From the NCBI RefSeq assembly GCF_011634775.1, contig NZ_JAALXT010000005.1:62001-126000 (forward strand): a DNA stretch of 64,000 bases, read 5' to 3'. The translations under genes were made by a program, and so were the position numbers. Origin of the DNA: Thalassoroseus pseudoceratinae (lineage in GTDB: Bacteria > Planctomycetota > Planctomycetia > Planctomycetales > Planctomycetaceae). Positions 7,161-16,461 of this stretch are shown one piece after another. The notes below the pieces were generated by a model. That model worked only from the letters and a program-made list of their open reading frames with translations. It was not told where the DNA came from and made no database searches. How positions within the stretch are numbered: the stretch's first letter is position 1; the number at the start of each line of letters is the position of its first letter.

Positions 7161-9266
7161 TCAATCCTCCTCTTCTTCATGCTTGGCGGCGGCGATGACT
7201 TTTTGCTGCTCGTGAGCGGGCACGGTTTCGTAGTGACTCGGTTCCAGTGAATACGAACCTTGACCACCGGTGAGGCTGGAGAGATCGCGTGCATACGTCA
7301 TCACTTCGACCAATGGCACTTTTGCTTTGATCGTGGTGAAACCGCCATCGGAGTCCATGCCCTCGGGACGGCCTCGGCGGGTGGAAAGATCGCCGGAGAT
7401 GTCGCCGACTTTCTCGTCCGGCACGGTCACTTCGATATTCACGATCGGTTCCAAGAGCACCGGATGGGCTTGCATTGCGATGTCGCGGAAACCCCGGTCA
7501 GCGGCGGTTTTGAATGCGGTTTCGTTGGAATCGACGGGGTGATCTTTCCCGAAGAACAATTCACAAACCACGTCTTGCATTTGGTAACCGGCGAGCACGC
7601 CTTTGGTCATCCGCTCTTTCACGCCTTTCTCGACGGCGGGAATGAACTGATTCGGCACGCTCCCGCCGCTAATGCGGTCAACGAAAGCGAAATTCAAGGT
7701 CGGATCGTAATGGTAGGTCCGCAAATTCGGGAAGTTGTCCTTCACGAAGTATTCTTCAGGATTGACGTCACGCGGGCAGGCGGAGACACGCAAGTGAACC
7801 TCGGCGAACTGACCGGACCCACCGCTTTGTTTTTTGTGTCGATAACTTCCCTCGGCGGCACCGGTGACGGCCTCGCGATACGGAATCTTCGGTTGGTGCG
7901 TGATGATGCTCACCTTGTCGCGGTGGGCAAGCCGTTCTTCCATCGTCTTCAGGTGCAACTCGCTCATGCCGTGCATGACCATCTCATGCGTTTGCTCGTC
8001 CCGCGTGACGGTGAATGTGGGGTCCTCTTCCTCAAGTTTGTGCAGTGCCCCGGAAATTTTTTGTTGGTCGGCCCGACTTTTCGGCTCGACGGCCAACCCG
8101 ATCATGGGAATCGGGAATGGAATCGCGGGCATACGATACGCACCAGCAGGGCTGAGGGTGTGGTTGACGTGTAAGTCTTCCATTTTTACCGTCGCCACGA
8201 TGTCACCCGGCCCCGCCGATTCCACGTTTTCATGGCCGGAGCCCTGAAGTTCCATCAACTGATGAATCTTCATCGGCTTGGTCGTGCCGTCGCCGGTTTG
8301 AATCGTCATGTCTTTGGACAGCGTCCCTTGGAAGATGCGAATCATGCTCATTTTGCCAAGGAACGGGTCGATTCGCGTTTGAAAGACTTGGCCGATGAAG
8401 TCTTTATTCGGGTCGGCAACGATCGGTGTTTGCTGATCGCCCTGACTGGCGACGCGTTCGAGTTGTGTCGGGTTGAGTGCATACGCGGCCAGAGCGTCCA
8501 TCAGTTCCGATACACCCACGTCTTTCTTGGCGCTGCAACAGAAAATTGGAATCAACGTCCCGGCGGCGATGGCTTTGGAAACACCTGCCGCAATCTCGTC
8601 TGCGGGAATTTCCTCACCATCGAAATACCGCATCATCAATTCTTCATCGGCCTCGACGATGGCATCCATCAACGGACCGGCGTATTCGTTCGGATCGACT
8701 ACGACACCGTCCGGCACGGAATCGGGGACATTCAACGTGCTGACGACGCCGCTGAAATCCGCACCGGCTCCCACCGGAACTTGCATGGGAATACAAATGA
8801 CGCCGAACGCTTCTTGAATCCGGCCGACGAGCCCGGTGAAGTCGATGTTATCGGCATCCATCCGGTTCAAGACGATCATGCGACCGAGACCGCTGGTGCT
8901 CGCTTTGCGGAACATCCGGCGAGTGTTGACTTCCAACCCGTGAGCGGCGTTGACTACGATGACGGCCGTCTCAACGGCTTGCAACGCCTCGATGGCTTGG
9001 CCGATGAAGTCGGGATAACCAGGCGTGTCGAGAACGTGAATTTCTTGATCGTTGTGCTCGAAATGAGCGATGGCGGAGTTGATGGAGTATTTGTGGAGTT
9101 TTTCGTCTTCATCAAAGTCGAATAGGCTTGATCCATCATCTACCGACCCGGCCCGCGAACTCGCACCGGCCTTGAACAACATGAGATCGGCCAGCGTCGT
9201 CTTGCCGCTGGCCCCGTGTCCAACCAGGGCCGTGTTCCTCACATGATCGACGGAAAATCCACACAT
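7161..9266 (-). CDS. Elongation factor G-like translational GTPase (FusA2 type)
   Basis: The start at 9266 (MCGFSVDHVRNTALVGHGAS) is chosen because AAAGG lies 7 nt upstream. An ATG at 9326 would add 20 basic residues. The 701-residue product has the EF-G length and order: G domain, domain II, domain III, the arch domain IV (about 470-600) and domain V. G1 is GHGASGKTT (16-24), G3 is DTPGYPDF (about 75) and G4 is NRMD in place of the usual NKxD. The G1 variant and the missing canonical 'AHIDAGKTT' fit the EF-G-like paralogue group instead of the main translocase. Its exact role is not established. It stands alone, convergent with murJ. Confidence 0.85.
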   Translation of the reverse strand: MCGFSVDHVRNTALVGHGASGKTTLADLMLFKAGASSRAGSVDDGSSLFDFDEDEKLHKYSINSAIAHFEHNDQEIHVLDTPGYPDFIGQAIEALQAVETAVIVVNAAHGLEVNTRRMFRKASTSGLGRMIVLNRMDADNIDFTGLVGRIQEAFGVICIPMQVPVGAGADFSGVVSTLNVPDSVPDGVVVDPNEYAGPLMDAIVEADEELMMRYFDGEEIPADEIAAGVSKAIAAGTLIPIFCCSAKKDVGVSELMDALAAYALNPTQLERVASQGDQQTPIVADPNKDFIGQVFQTRIDPFLGKMSMIRIFQGTLSKDMTIQTGDGTTKPMKIHQLMELQGSGHENVESAGPGDIVATVKMEDLHVNHTLSPAGAYRMPAIPFPIPMIGLAVEPKSRADQQKISGALHKLEEEDPTFTVTRDEQTHEMVMHGMSELHLKTMEERLAHRDKVSIITHQPKIPYREAVTGAAEGSYRHKKQSGGSGQFAEVHLRVSACPRDVNPEEYFVKDNFPNLRTYHYDPTLNFAFVDRISGGSVPNQFIPAVEKGVKERMTKGVLAGYQMQDVVCELFFGKDHPVDSNETAFKTAADRGFRDIAMQAHPVLLEPIVNIEVTVPDEKVGDISGDLSTRRGRPEGMDSDGGFTTIKAKVPLVEVMTYARDLSSLTGGQGSYSLEPSHYETVPAHEQQKVIAAAKHEEEED

Positions 9267-9300
9267 CGGAGCGCCTTTCTGAAGAGAGACCGTGATCGCT

Positions 9301-9324
9301 CGCGCCGAACGGCGCGAACGCGCC
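9301..9324. repeat. Overlapping GC-rich palindromes in the leader of the EF-G-like gene
   Basis: Two mutually exclusive hairpins are visible: CGCGCCG-AA-CGGCGCG (9301-9316) and GGCGCG-AA-CGCGCC (9311-9324). They are in the presumed 5' leader of the leftward gene starting at 9266. In minus-strand sense a run of six T precedes them, so they do not form a standard terminator. An attenuator-like switch is possible but unproven. Confidence 0.35.
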
Positions 9325-9425
9325 ACTAAAAAATCCCGAATGGAATTGGATGTTAAGATCCTACGAAGAAAATTCGCGGATTGCCACCAAATTCACGTTC
9401 GTTGATGTGTTGAGTCGGTGATAAC

Positions 9426-9553
9426 GTGATGAGGTCTCGTGTGATGATGCGAAAAACAGGTGTCACTGGGCGGGGGTTCGTCCGTGTGACGTGGCCATGA
9501 TCCTCGATTGAAGACCGGTGGCATCTTCCTAGCATCACACGCGACCTTATCGC
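9426..9553. mobile_element. MITE-like block with 21-bp terminal inverted repeats
   Basis: The left end GTGATGAGGTCTCGTGTGATG (9426-9446) is matched by the reverse complement at 9533-9553 with 18 of 21 identities. The 86 bp between them contain a further GTCAC...GTGAC pairing and no open frame. The first 20 bp of the left end recur exactly, inverted, at 53552-53571. No transposase or target-site duplication is seen, so 'mobile element' is a hypothesis. Confidence 0.35.
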
Positions 9554-9563
9554 CGCATCATCT

Positions 9564-10799
9564 TCAAAACGGCGATGGCAACAGCAACGCGTGATGTTGG
9601 AACAACACCTGACGGCCCTCGGCTCCGACGTACTGAGTGAAGAAGAGCAAAAACACATACGCCGCCAACAAGGGTCCGATGACCAATCGCCCAAGCCATC
9701 GCCAACCGAACCAGGCGGGGGTTTCGCGACGTTCCGCCCGAGCCACGGCCCATCCGGTGAGAATGCGAGCGGGATACACACCAACGATAAACAACGGCGT
9801 GAGCAACCAAACGGCATCACGGGGAGGCAACGCAACTTTCGCCAAATACAACGGCAACGCGAGCACATAAGTGATGACAATCGCGAACATCCACGCCAGT
9901 GGTGCGTTGCCAAACAGTCGTCGCGTTTCCTTCCACCGGAACAACGTGCGAAATTCATTGGTCGCCGCAAATCGAGCTTGTAACATCGGTAACCAACCGA
10001 ATACGAGCATCAGCAGCATGCCACCGAGAACTGTGATCAGCAGTGTCGCCGGTTTATGGGAATCGGCGGCAGCGAACACCACAGTTGGCGGCACAAGCCA
10101 AATCAATCCGCCGATCAATCCTCGCAGTCCCAGCCAAAACATCTGGCCCGGTTGTGTCGCGCGTAATCCGTTGGCAAGCGTTTCGTCGGCTTTCAACCAG
10201 GCGTTGCGAACCCCGTGTTCACGGAGCCGGCCGATCAACCACGTCAAATTCTTCAAAGGACGCACGAAACATCCAAACGTACCGCCCCGCGCGAGTGCCA
10301 ATGCGAGATGCACCCCCACCGTGACGCTGGCAATGTTCAACACCACGGTCCAACGGTTTGCGACGATGCCATCTGGATCGATCAAACGGGCATCGGTGGC
10401 AACACTATTGATGAACAGCAACGGTCCCAGAAAGAGTAGAAACCCAATCGCGATGCTTCCCAACCGGGGTGCGAATCCAAGCAGCGGAAAACCGTCCCGA
10501 AACCGTCCGCTCCGTACAACACGCCCTTCCGCTTCCAGGAAGTACCCTAAGACCAACAGATTCAAAACCGGAACGGCCGCCACGATGGCGAGCAATCCGA
10601 TGAGGGTTCCCACGCCAAAGGTCATCCGTAGAATCCAACCGACACAACGCAGGGGATGACGCCACGGAACCGGAAACGGAGGGACTTGCGGCAATCCAGG
10701 GAGTGGCTCCGATGTCGATTCCGCTGTGGACTCCGGCAGTACATCGGTGCCCCAGACGGTTTCGGATTCGACCTGCGATGGCGAAGTGAGAGATGTCAC
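9564..10799 (-). CDS. Multi-pass membrane protein of unknown function
   Basis: A 411-residue protein. The N-terminal 45 residues are soluble and rich in Ser, Glu and Pro. About seven to eight hydrophobic segments follow, including TFGVGTLIGLLAIVAAVPVL (about 60-80), IGFLLFLGPLLFINS, and a C-terminal pair near LVIGPLLAAYVFLLFFTQYV. Short basic loops separate them. The layout resembles DUF4013-like planctomycete membrane proteins, but this is not certain. No catalytic motif is evident. It is divergent from the DUF1549 gene, with a small dyad (10884-10900) in the shared upstream region. Confidence 0.6.
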   Translation of the reverse strand: MTSLTSPSQVESETVWGTDVLPESTAESTSEPLPGLPQVPPFPVPWRHPLRCVGWILRMTFGVGTLIGLLAIVAAVPVLNLLVLGYFLEAEGRVVRSGRFRDGFPLLGFAPRLGSIAIGFLLFLGPLLFINSVATDARLIDPDGIVANRWTVVLNIASVTVGVHLALALARGGTFGCFVRPLKNLTWLIGRLREHGVRNAWLKADETLANGLRATQPGQMFWLGLRGLIGGLIWLVPPTVVFAAADSHKPATLLITVLGGMLLMLVFGWLPMLQARFAATNEFRTLFRWKETRRLFGNAPLAWMFAIVITYVLALPLYLAKVALPPRDAVWLLTPLFIVGVYPARILTGWAVARAERRETPAWFGWRWLGRLVIGPLLAAYVFLLFFTQYVGAEGRQVLFQHHALLLPSPF

Positions 10800-10863
10800 A
10801 ACACGTCCCCTTATTGACCTTCAGGAATCGTCACGCATTGTTCATTGACGAAGTACACACATT

Positions 10864-10900
10864 ACCCACCCGCTCGCGAAATCGTTTCAGAAAATGAAAC
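10864..10900. promoter_or_regulatory. C-rich 17-mer plus 6-bp dyad between divergent genes
   Basis: ACCCACCCGCTCGCGAA (10864-10880) is followed by GTTTCA-GAAAA-TGAAAC (10884-10900). A related 17-mer (14 of 17 identical) is also next to an AT dyad immediately upstream of the ECF sigma gene at 38391-38425. This may be a shared promoter or operator element. Short matches like this can also be chance. Confidence 0.3.
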
Positions 10901-10971
10901 CACATCGGACTCGGCGAGGTAAAATGTGTCGCAGCCCTTCGAAATCTCACTCGCAAGCCGAGTCGATGGAA

Positions 10972-12594
10972 ATGAATCGTTTTCGACTTCCCATATTACC
11001 ACTTCTTGTCCTCACCGGCGTGATTGTCGCGGTGAGTTGGGCGGCCCGATCGTCGGTCAGCCGAGCAATTCCCACGAATCTGCCACGCGAGATGTCGCTA
11101 GGCAACGCCATCGCGGAAGTCGACCGAAAATTCGATGAGGAATGGTCGAAGTTCGATCTCGAACCGAGTGCGTTGGCCGATGACTTAACCGTCTTCCGGC
11201 GATTGTCGTTGGCCTTGCACGGTACGATTCCATCGTTGGAAGAAATCCGGCGTTTTGAGTCCGACGACAAACCCGACCGTCTCACCCGCTGGACTTTGAA
11301 TCGCTTGCGGGACCGTCGGTTTGCCGACTACTTCGCGGAACGGTTGGCACGAAGTTTCGTCGGAACGGAAGACGGTCAGTTCGTGCTGTATCGACGCGAT
11401 CGGTTCGTCAACTGGCTGAGTCAACGTTTGCGGGAAAACGAACCGTACAACGAAATTGTAAAACGATTGATCGCAACCGATGGCCTGTGGACCGGCGATC
11501 CGGCAACGAACTTTCTCACCGCTGCATTCAGCAATGACGAGTTCGACGAGGAAAAACTCGCCAGCCGCACCGTGCGGGCATTCCTCGGGCAATCCATGGA
11601 CTGCGCCCAATGCCACGATCACCCCTTCGACAAATGGACGCAACCGCAATTTCAAGGATTGGCATCGTTCTACGGGCACACACAACTTCAGTTCGATGGC
11701 GTTCGTGATTTCGGTTTTGTCGACGGCGAGCCACTGGAGTACATGATCGAAGATCGCGAAACGCTGGAACAAAAAACGATCTCGCCTGCTGTCCCATTCG
11801 GTGAGGAATGGTTGCCTGCGAAGGGCAGTCGTCGCGATCGGTTAGCGGCTTGGATCACGCACGCTGAGAACCGGCGTTTCGAGCGAGCCATTGTCAATCG
11901 TGTGTGGGGACTGTTGTTCGGGCGACCACTCGTGCAACCCGTGGATGACATGCCGGACCCATCCGACGAGCCGGATTTGCTTGACATTCTCGGCCGAGAT
12001 TTTCGGGAACACAACTACGATCTACGACGGCTGATTTTGACGATCACATCTTCAAAACCGTTCCGACTAGCGTCAACGCACTCGGAGACAGAAGCCCGTC
12101 GGTTTTGGACCCACGAAGAACACAGCGCGGTCTTTCCCGTCACTCGGTTGCGACCGGAACAGGTCATCGGATCGATGTTGCAAGCGGCCTCGGTGAAGAC
12201 GATTGATCAGCAATCGAATCTGCTGGTGCGAACAGTTCGCTTCTTCCGCGAACAAGATTTTGTTCGTGACTTCGGCGATGCAGAGGGCGATGAACTCGCG
12301 GAGCGGGCGGGAACCGTCTCGCAAACTCTGTTGCGGATGAACGGCAATTTACCGCATGAACTCACAAAAGCAACGCCGTTGTCATCGGTTGGCCGAATCG
12401 CCCATTCCGCCGGCACGAACGAGGAGTGTTTGGACGTGCTGTTTCTCGTCTGCCTAACGCGTCGGCCCACGGAAGCGGAACGAACCGCGATGCTTGCTCA
12501 ACTCGAAGGTCAATACGGTAACAATCGGGCTCGGGCCGTCGAAGACTTAGCGTGGGCCTTGCTCAACTGCGAAGAATTTTCCTGGAATCACTGA
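10972..12594 (+). CDS. DUF1549/DUF1553 domain protein, no cytochrome domain
   Basis: The start at 10972 (MNRFRLPILPLLVLTGVIVA) gives a membrane anchor or signal sequence directly. The earlier ATG at 10894 would place 26 basic residues before it. The product has 540 residues. DUF1549 (about 55-240) includes the cysteine motif CAQCHDHPFDKW at about 210, and DUF1553 (about 290-520) includes NRVWGLLFGRP. Both domains are typical of the expanded planctomycete families usually preceded by a PSD1 cytochrome c domain; this copy lacks it and is short. A DUF1501 gene follows after 19 nt, the classic partner arrangement. Function is unproven; a role in extracellular redox or sulfated polymer use has been suggested for the families. 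Confidence 0.85.
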   Translation: MNRFRLPILPLLVLTGVIVAVSWAARSSVSRAIPTNLPREMSLGNAIAEVDRKFDEEWSKFDLEPSALADDLTVFRRLSLALHGTIPSLEEIRRFESDDKPDRLTRWTLNRLRDRRFADYFAERLARSFVGTEDGQFVLYRRDRFVNWLSQRLRENEPYNEIVKRLIATDGLWTGDPATNFLTAAFSNDEFDEEKLASRTVRAFLGQSMDCAQCHDHPFDKWTQPQFQGLASFYGHTQLQFDGVRDFGFVDGEPLEYMIEDRETLEQKTISPAVPFGEEWLPAKGSRRDRLAAWITHAENRRFERAIVNRVWGLLFGRPLVQPVDDMPDPSDEPDLLDILGRDFREHNYDLRRLILTITSSKPFRLASTHSETEARRFWTHEEHSAVFPVTRLRPEQVIGSMLQAASVKTIDQQSNLLVRTVRFFREQDFVRDFGDAEGDELAERAGTVSQTLLRMNGNLPHELTKATPLSSVGRIAHSAGTNEECLDVLFLVCLTRRPTEAERTAMLAQLEGQYGNNRARAVEDLAWALLNCEEFSWNH

Positions 12595-12613
12595 TCAATC
12601 GAAAGCCTTTCGC

Positions 12614-13876
12614 ATGACTTCCTTTCCTGACATGATACGTCGCGATGCGTTGAAACTGGCCGCCGGACTCGGGCTGAGTTTCTCACTGCCAGCCATGGAT
12701 TCGCGGGCGGCGAACAGTCGCGGAGCGGAACGACCGAAATCGCTGATCCTCTTGTGGATGGCAGGCGGGCCGAGTCAGTTGGAAACGTGGGACCCGCATC
12801 CCGGCACGAAAATCGGCGGGGATACGCAAGCGATCGCGACATCTCAACGGGGGTTGCAGATCAGCAGTTTGTATCCGCGAATGGCCGAGCAAATGCGACA
12901 TCTCAACGTGATTCGCTCGTTGGTTTCCGAGGAGGGCGATCACGAACGTGGCACGTACCTGCTCAAGACCGGCTATCGGCCAGATGTCAAACTGACGCAT
13001 CCATCGATGGGGGCGGTGTTGGCTCACGAATTGCCCACGTCGAAGTTGGAAATCCCGGATCACATTTCGCTCGGCAGTAGTCCCGCTCCTGGTCGGGGTG
13101 GATACTTGGGTGATCAATTCGATGCGTTCAAGGTTTACGATCCCGGTCGAAGTTTGCCCAACTTGCGAGCACGAGTCCGGGATGAACGTCAGCAACGCCG
13201 CCTCGCTGCACTCGATGTGCTATCGCAAACGTTCGCATCGCGACGACCGCAGGTGAGTAGTCGCACGTTGCATCAGCACACCACGAAGCAAGCCCTCACG
13301 ATGATGCAATCCGAGCAACTCAGTGCGTTCTCGATTGAAGATGAACCGGAAGCCGTTCGAGATGCCTACGGAGATTCGCAGTTCGGTCGCGGTTGTCTCG
13401 TTGCGCGGCGACTGGTCGAGCAGGGCGTGCGGGCGATCGAAGTCAACTTGGACGGTTTCGACAGTCATGCCAACAACCATGAAATTCACGAATCGCGAGC
13501 CAGCGAGTTGGACCCGGCGTTTGCGGCGTTGGTGAACGATCTCGTCGAACGTGACCTGCTCGATTCCACGCTTGTGCTGTGCATCGGTGAATTCGGACGC
13601 ACGCCGAAAATCAATCCGCTCGCGGGTCGCGATCACTGGCCGACGGGGTTTTCGTGTGTGCTCGGTGGCGGCGGGCTTGGATCGGGTGTAGTCATCGGTG
13701 CGACCGACCCGACCGGGAAAAAGAAAGACCCGACCGATCCCGTCAGCGTGGCCGATCTCTTCGCCACCGTCTTTCAGACGCTCGGTCTTGATCCCGCGGA
13801 AGAATTCCTCACACCGATCGGCCGCCCCATGGCCATCAGTTCCGGCACCCCCTTGGAACGATTGCAAAAGGCGTAG
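12614..13876 (+). CDS. DUF1501 domain protein with Tat-like signal
   Basis: A 420-residue protein with a twin-arginine-like leader (MIRRDALKLAAGLGLSFSLP, beginning at Met7, nt 12632), so the true start may be either 12614 or 12632. DUF1501 belongs to the alkaline phosphatase/sulfatase-like fold. Visible features are LILLWMAGGPSQLETWDPHP (about 44-63), an HERGTYLLKTGY block, ESDGFDSHANNH-like LDGFDSHANNHE (about 278), and GEFGRTPKINPLAGRDHWP (about 322-340), which carries the likely metal-binding residues. It follows the DUF1549 gene directly and probably works with it in the periplasm. The pairing is established for these families; the substrate is unknown. Confidence 0.85.
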   Translation: MTSFPDMIRRDALKLAAGLGLSFSLPAMDSRAANSRGAERPKSLILLWMAGGPSQLETWDPHPGTKIGGDTQAIATSQRGLQISSLYPRMAEQMRHLNVIRSLVSEEGDHERGTYLLKTGYRPDVKLTHPSMGAVLAHELPTSKLEIPDHISLGSSPAPGRGGYLGDQFDAFKVYDPGRSLPNLRARVRDERQQRRLAALDVLSQTFASRRPQVSSRTLHQHTTKQALTMMQSEQLSAFSIEDEPEAVRDAYGDSQFGRGCLVARRLVEQGVRAIEVNLDGFDSHANNHEIHESRASELDPAFAALVNDLVERDLLDSTLVLCIGEFGRTPKINPLAGRDHWPTGFSCVLGGGGLGSGVVIGATDPTGKKKDPTDPVSVADLFATVFQTLGLDPAEEFLTPIGRPMAISSGTPLERLQKA

Positions 13877-13971
13877 CGAAACGATGAACCGACGCTGACG
13901 TTGCTTTCATTGCACGGCTGGGAATTGTCCGTCGATTGGGGTTTTCGAGGTAATCCGCCTACACTTGGTGC

Positions 13972-16446
13972 ATGGATTCTCATTCGTCGCCATCTTCGTC
14001 GTTGCTTTCCGGTCGCGCACCGGCGATGTCGGTGGCTCTCGCGTTAATCGCGGGAATCCTGATCGATCGCATCGCTTCACCACTGATAACATCTTGGCTA
14101 CTTCTCGGAACGGCTGTGGTTGTCGTCACGATTGGCCTCGTCCGGTTGCGGTATTGGCCGGTGGCGGGCGTCGGTGTGCTGGTGGGATTCGGTTGCGTTG
14201 GCGGAGCGATCCACCACCGCGATTGGTCCACCCAAGCCGCGAACGATTTGGCTCGGTTCGCCACCGAGGAACCGCAATTGGTGCGGGTGGAAGGCGTGTT
14301 GGCGACGCGTCCGGTGATCCGCCCGCGTGAAACCAGCCCGATGCCGGCCGCATATCCGCAGGTCGAAGAAACGTTGACCGTCCTGAGTTGTCAAACGCTC
14401 CATACTGTCAACGGACCGGAAACGATTGCGGGACGAGTTCAACTGCGAGTTTCCGGGCACCTCACGCACGGCATGGTCGGTGACAACGTTTGTGTGCTGG
14501 GTTGGTTATCCGTGCCGACACCGCCACGCAATCCCGGTGAGTTCGACTATGCAACCTACCTGCGACGACAGGGCATCGGTGCCATCTTACGGACCGGTCA
14601 TCCCGATGCCGTGCAGACGCTCGACACCGCCGATGGCTTCGGTTTCCGACGATTCTTGAATCGAGTTCAATCGGAGGCCGAGACATTTCTCATTCATCGA
14701 CTCGGTCCGGAACACGGTGCGGTGGCGTCGGCGTTGTTGATCGGGCAGCGGACACGGTTGCCGAAATCACTGCGGGATCAATTTGCGCTTACCGGCATGA
14801 TGCACTTGCTTGCCATCTCCGGATTACACGTGGCGATTTTCGCGGGATTTGTGTGGGCGGGGTGTCGGTTGATGATGCTCACACCGCGAACCACTGGTGG
14901 CATCATGCTGCTGGCCGTCTGGGCTTTGGCAGTCGTCTCCGGATTGCGACCGCCGATTTTGCGAGCGAGTGTTTTTCTCACCATCTTCATTTTGGGCCAA
15001 CTCTCGGCCCGTCCGACGCGATTGCTGAACATGTTGGGAGTGACAATGACCGTCCTCTTGCTACACGATCCACTGATGCTGTTCGATGTCGGTGCTCAGC
15101 TGTCGTTGCTTTCGGTCATGGGGATTTTCTGGTCGCAAACTTGGCCACGATCGCAAACGGAACCGGAGTTCGCCGATGAAAGTCGGTTGCCGACACCTTG
15201 GCAAGACGCCATCGCTGCCGTTCGAAATTTCGTGATCGACAGTGCGCAAGTGATGCTCGGAATTTGGCTGTTGGCAGCCCCTCTGATTGCGTCCACGTTC
15301 CAGATTGTTTCTCCCATTGGGCTTCTGCTGAATCTGATTCTCGTTCCCCTCGCGACTCCGCTATTGGGGTTTGGATACGCGTTGTTGCTATTCGGACCGG
15401 CGTGGTCTTGGCTGGGATGGATTTTGGGATTCTTGTTCGATTGGTTGCTGTCGCTGTTGTTGTTCATCGTGGAGAACGCCGCTGCGTGGTCGGCGGGGCA
15501 TCTCGCGATTTCATCGGTTCCGATGTGGTGGCTGGTTGGTTATTACCTGGGATTGGCCGGCTGTTTGTGGCGATGGCGAAACACGTCCCAAACCCTTCGG
15601 CCGATTGTGTTCGGTGGGCTGGGATGGTTGGCGTTTGGTTTGATGGCGACATCGTTTCCCTCGCACGCCAAGGAACTGCGGTGCACGTTTTTGGCAGTTG
15701 GGCATGGTGTAGCCGTGCTGATCGAAACGCCCGACGGCGGAACCATGCTCTACGATGCCGGTGCGATTGACGATCCATCGCGTCCGGCTCGTGTCGTGAC
15801 CACGGCACTTGCAACCACTAACCGCCCCCGACTGAACGGACTGATCGTGTCTCATGCGGACATCGACCACTTCAACGGTGTGCCGGAACTGCTCGACGAT
15901 CTGCCAGTCGCGGGTGTGTTCGTCGCACAAAGTTTGTTGGATTTTCAGCAATCCGGCGTGGAAGTTCTTTGTGAATCGGCCAGCCAACACGACATCCCGA
16001 TCCGACTCATTGGAGCCGGTGACACGTTGCAGCTCGATCCCGATGTCACGCTGACGGTCTTGGCTCCTGAACCATCTGTTCGTCATGCGACGGACAATGC
16101 GAACAGTGTGGTTTTGCTCGTCGAGTATGCTGGTCGTTCGATTCTGCTCACCGGTGATTTGGAAGCAGCGGGACTGGTGGAACTCACGCAGTTCGATCGC
16201 AAAGTCGATGTGCTGATGATTCCCCACCACGGCAGTCTGCAGACCGATCATGCAACTCTCGGGCGATGGGCCAACGCGATCGCCGCCATCGCCAGCAGCG
16301 GCCAACATGGTCTGGCTGACAAACTTCGCCCAATGTATCCGGCTTCCACACAGATTTTTTCCACAGCCGATCACGGTGCTGTCACGGTGACAATTTCCGA
16401 ATCCGGAAGCCTCACGTTGACTCCCACGTTACCAACGCATCGCTAG
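13972..16446 (+). CDS. comEC: ComEC/Rec2 DNA-uptake channel protein
   Basis: An 824-residue protein with all three expected parts. The N-terminal membrane and OB-like region is DUF4131 (about 10-200). The competence membrane domain (about 225-500) includes LLAISGLHVAIFAGFVW. The C-terminal metallo-beta-lactamase domain (about 560-800) has VSHADIDHFNGVPEL (about 622-637) and MIPHHGSLQTD (about 748). ComEC transports single-stranded DNA across the inner membrane during natural transformation, and the C-terminal domain is thought to act as a nuclease. The gene is full length. No comEA or pilus genes are nearby. Its stop is only 15 nt from the stop of the convergent RNase HII-like gene. Confidence 0.93.
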   Translation: MDSHSSPSSSLLSGRAPAMSVALALIAGILIDRIASPLITSWLLLGTAVVVVTIGLVRLRYWPVAGVGVLVGFGCVGGAIHHRDWSTQAANDLARFATEEPQLVRVEGVLATRPVIRPRETSPMPAAYPQVEETLTVLSCQTLHTVNGPETIAGRVQLRVSGHLTHGMVGDNVCVLGWLSVPTPPRNPGEFDYATYLRRQGIGAILRTGHPDAVQTLDTADGFGFRRFLNRVQSEAETFLIHRLGPEHGAVASALLIGQRTRLPKSLRDQFALTGMMHLLAISGLHVAIFAGFVWAGCRLMMLTPRTTGGIMLLAVWALAVVSGLRPPILRASVFLTIFILGQLSARPTRLLNMLGVTMTVLLLHDPLMLFDVGAQLSLLSVMGIFWSQTWPRSQTEPEFADESRLPTPWQDAIAAVRNFVIDSAQVMLGIWLLAAPLIASTFQIVSPIGLLLNLILVPLATPLLGFGYALLLFGPAWSWLGWILGFLFDWLLSLLLFIVENAAAWSAGHLAISSVPMWWLVGYYLGLAGCLWRWRNTSQTLRPIVFGGLGWLAFGLMATSFPSHAKELRCTFLAVGHGVAVLIETPDGGTMLYDAGAIDDPSRPARVVTTALATTNRPRLNGLIVSHADIDHFNGVPELLDDLPVAGVFVAQSLLDFQQSGVEVLCESASQHDIPIRLIGAGDTLQLDPDVTLTVLAPEPSVRHATDNANSVVLLVEYAGRSILLTGDLEAAGLVELTQFDRKVDVLMIPHHGSLQTDHATLGRWANAIAAIASSGQHGLADKLRPMYPASTQIFSTADHGAVTVTISESGSLTLTPTLPTHR

Positions 16447-16461
16447 ACCAAGCGAACGGCT

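Larger units (their letters stand above)
9267..9563. other. Intergenic region with GC hairpin and inverted-repeat element
   Basis: 297 bp with no supported gene. It holds overlapping GC-rich palindromes next to the EF-G-like start (9301-9324) and a 128-bp block bounded by 21-bp imperfect inverted repeats (9426-9553). Confidence 0.6.

Noticed and set aside
8232-9125. 297-residue plus-strand frame over the EF-G-like G domain
   Set aside because: Antisense to a well-supported GTPase.
9871-10659. 262-residue plus-strand frame over the membrane protein gene
   Set aside because: Composition is Asn/Arg/Pro/Ser-rich as in antisense of hydrophobic coding sequence; the minus strand shows proper membrane helices.
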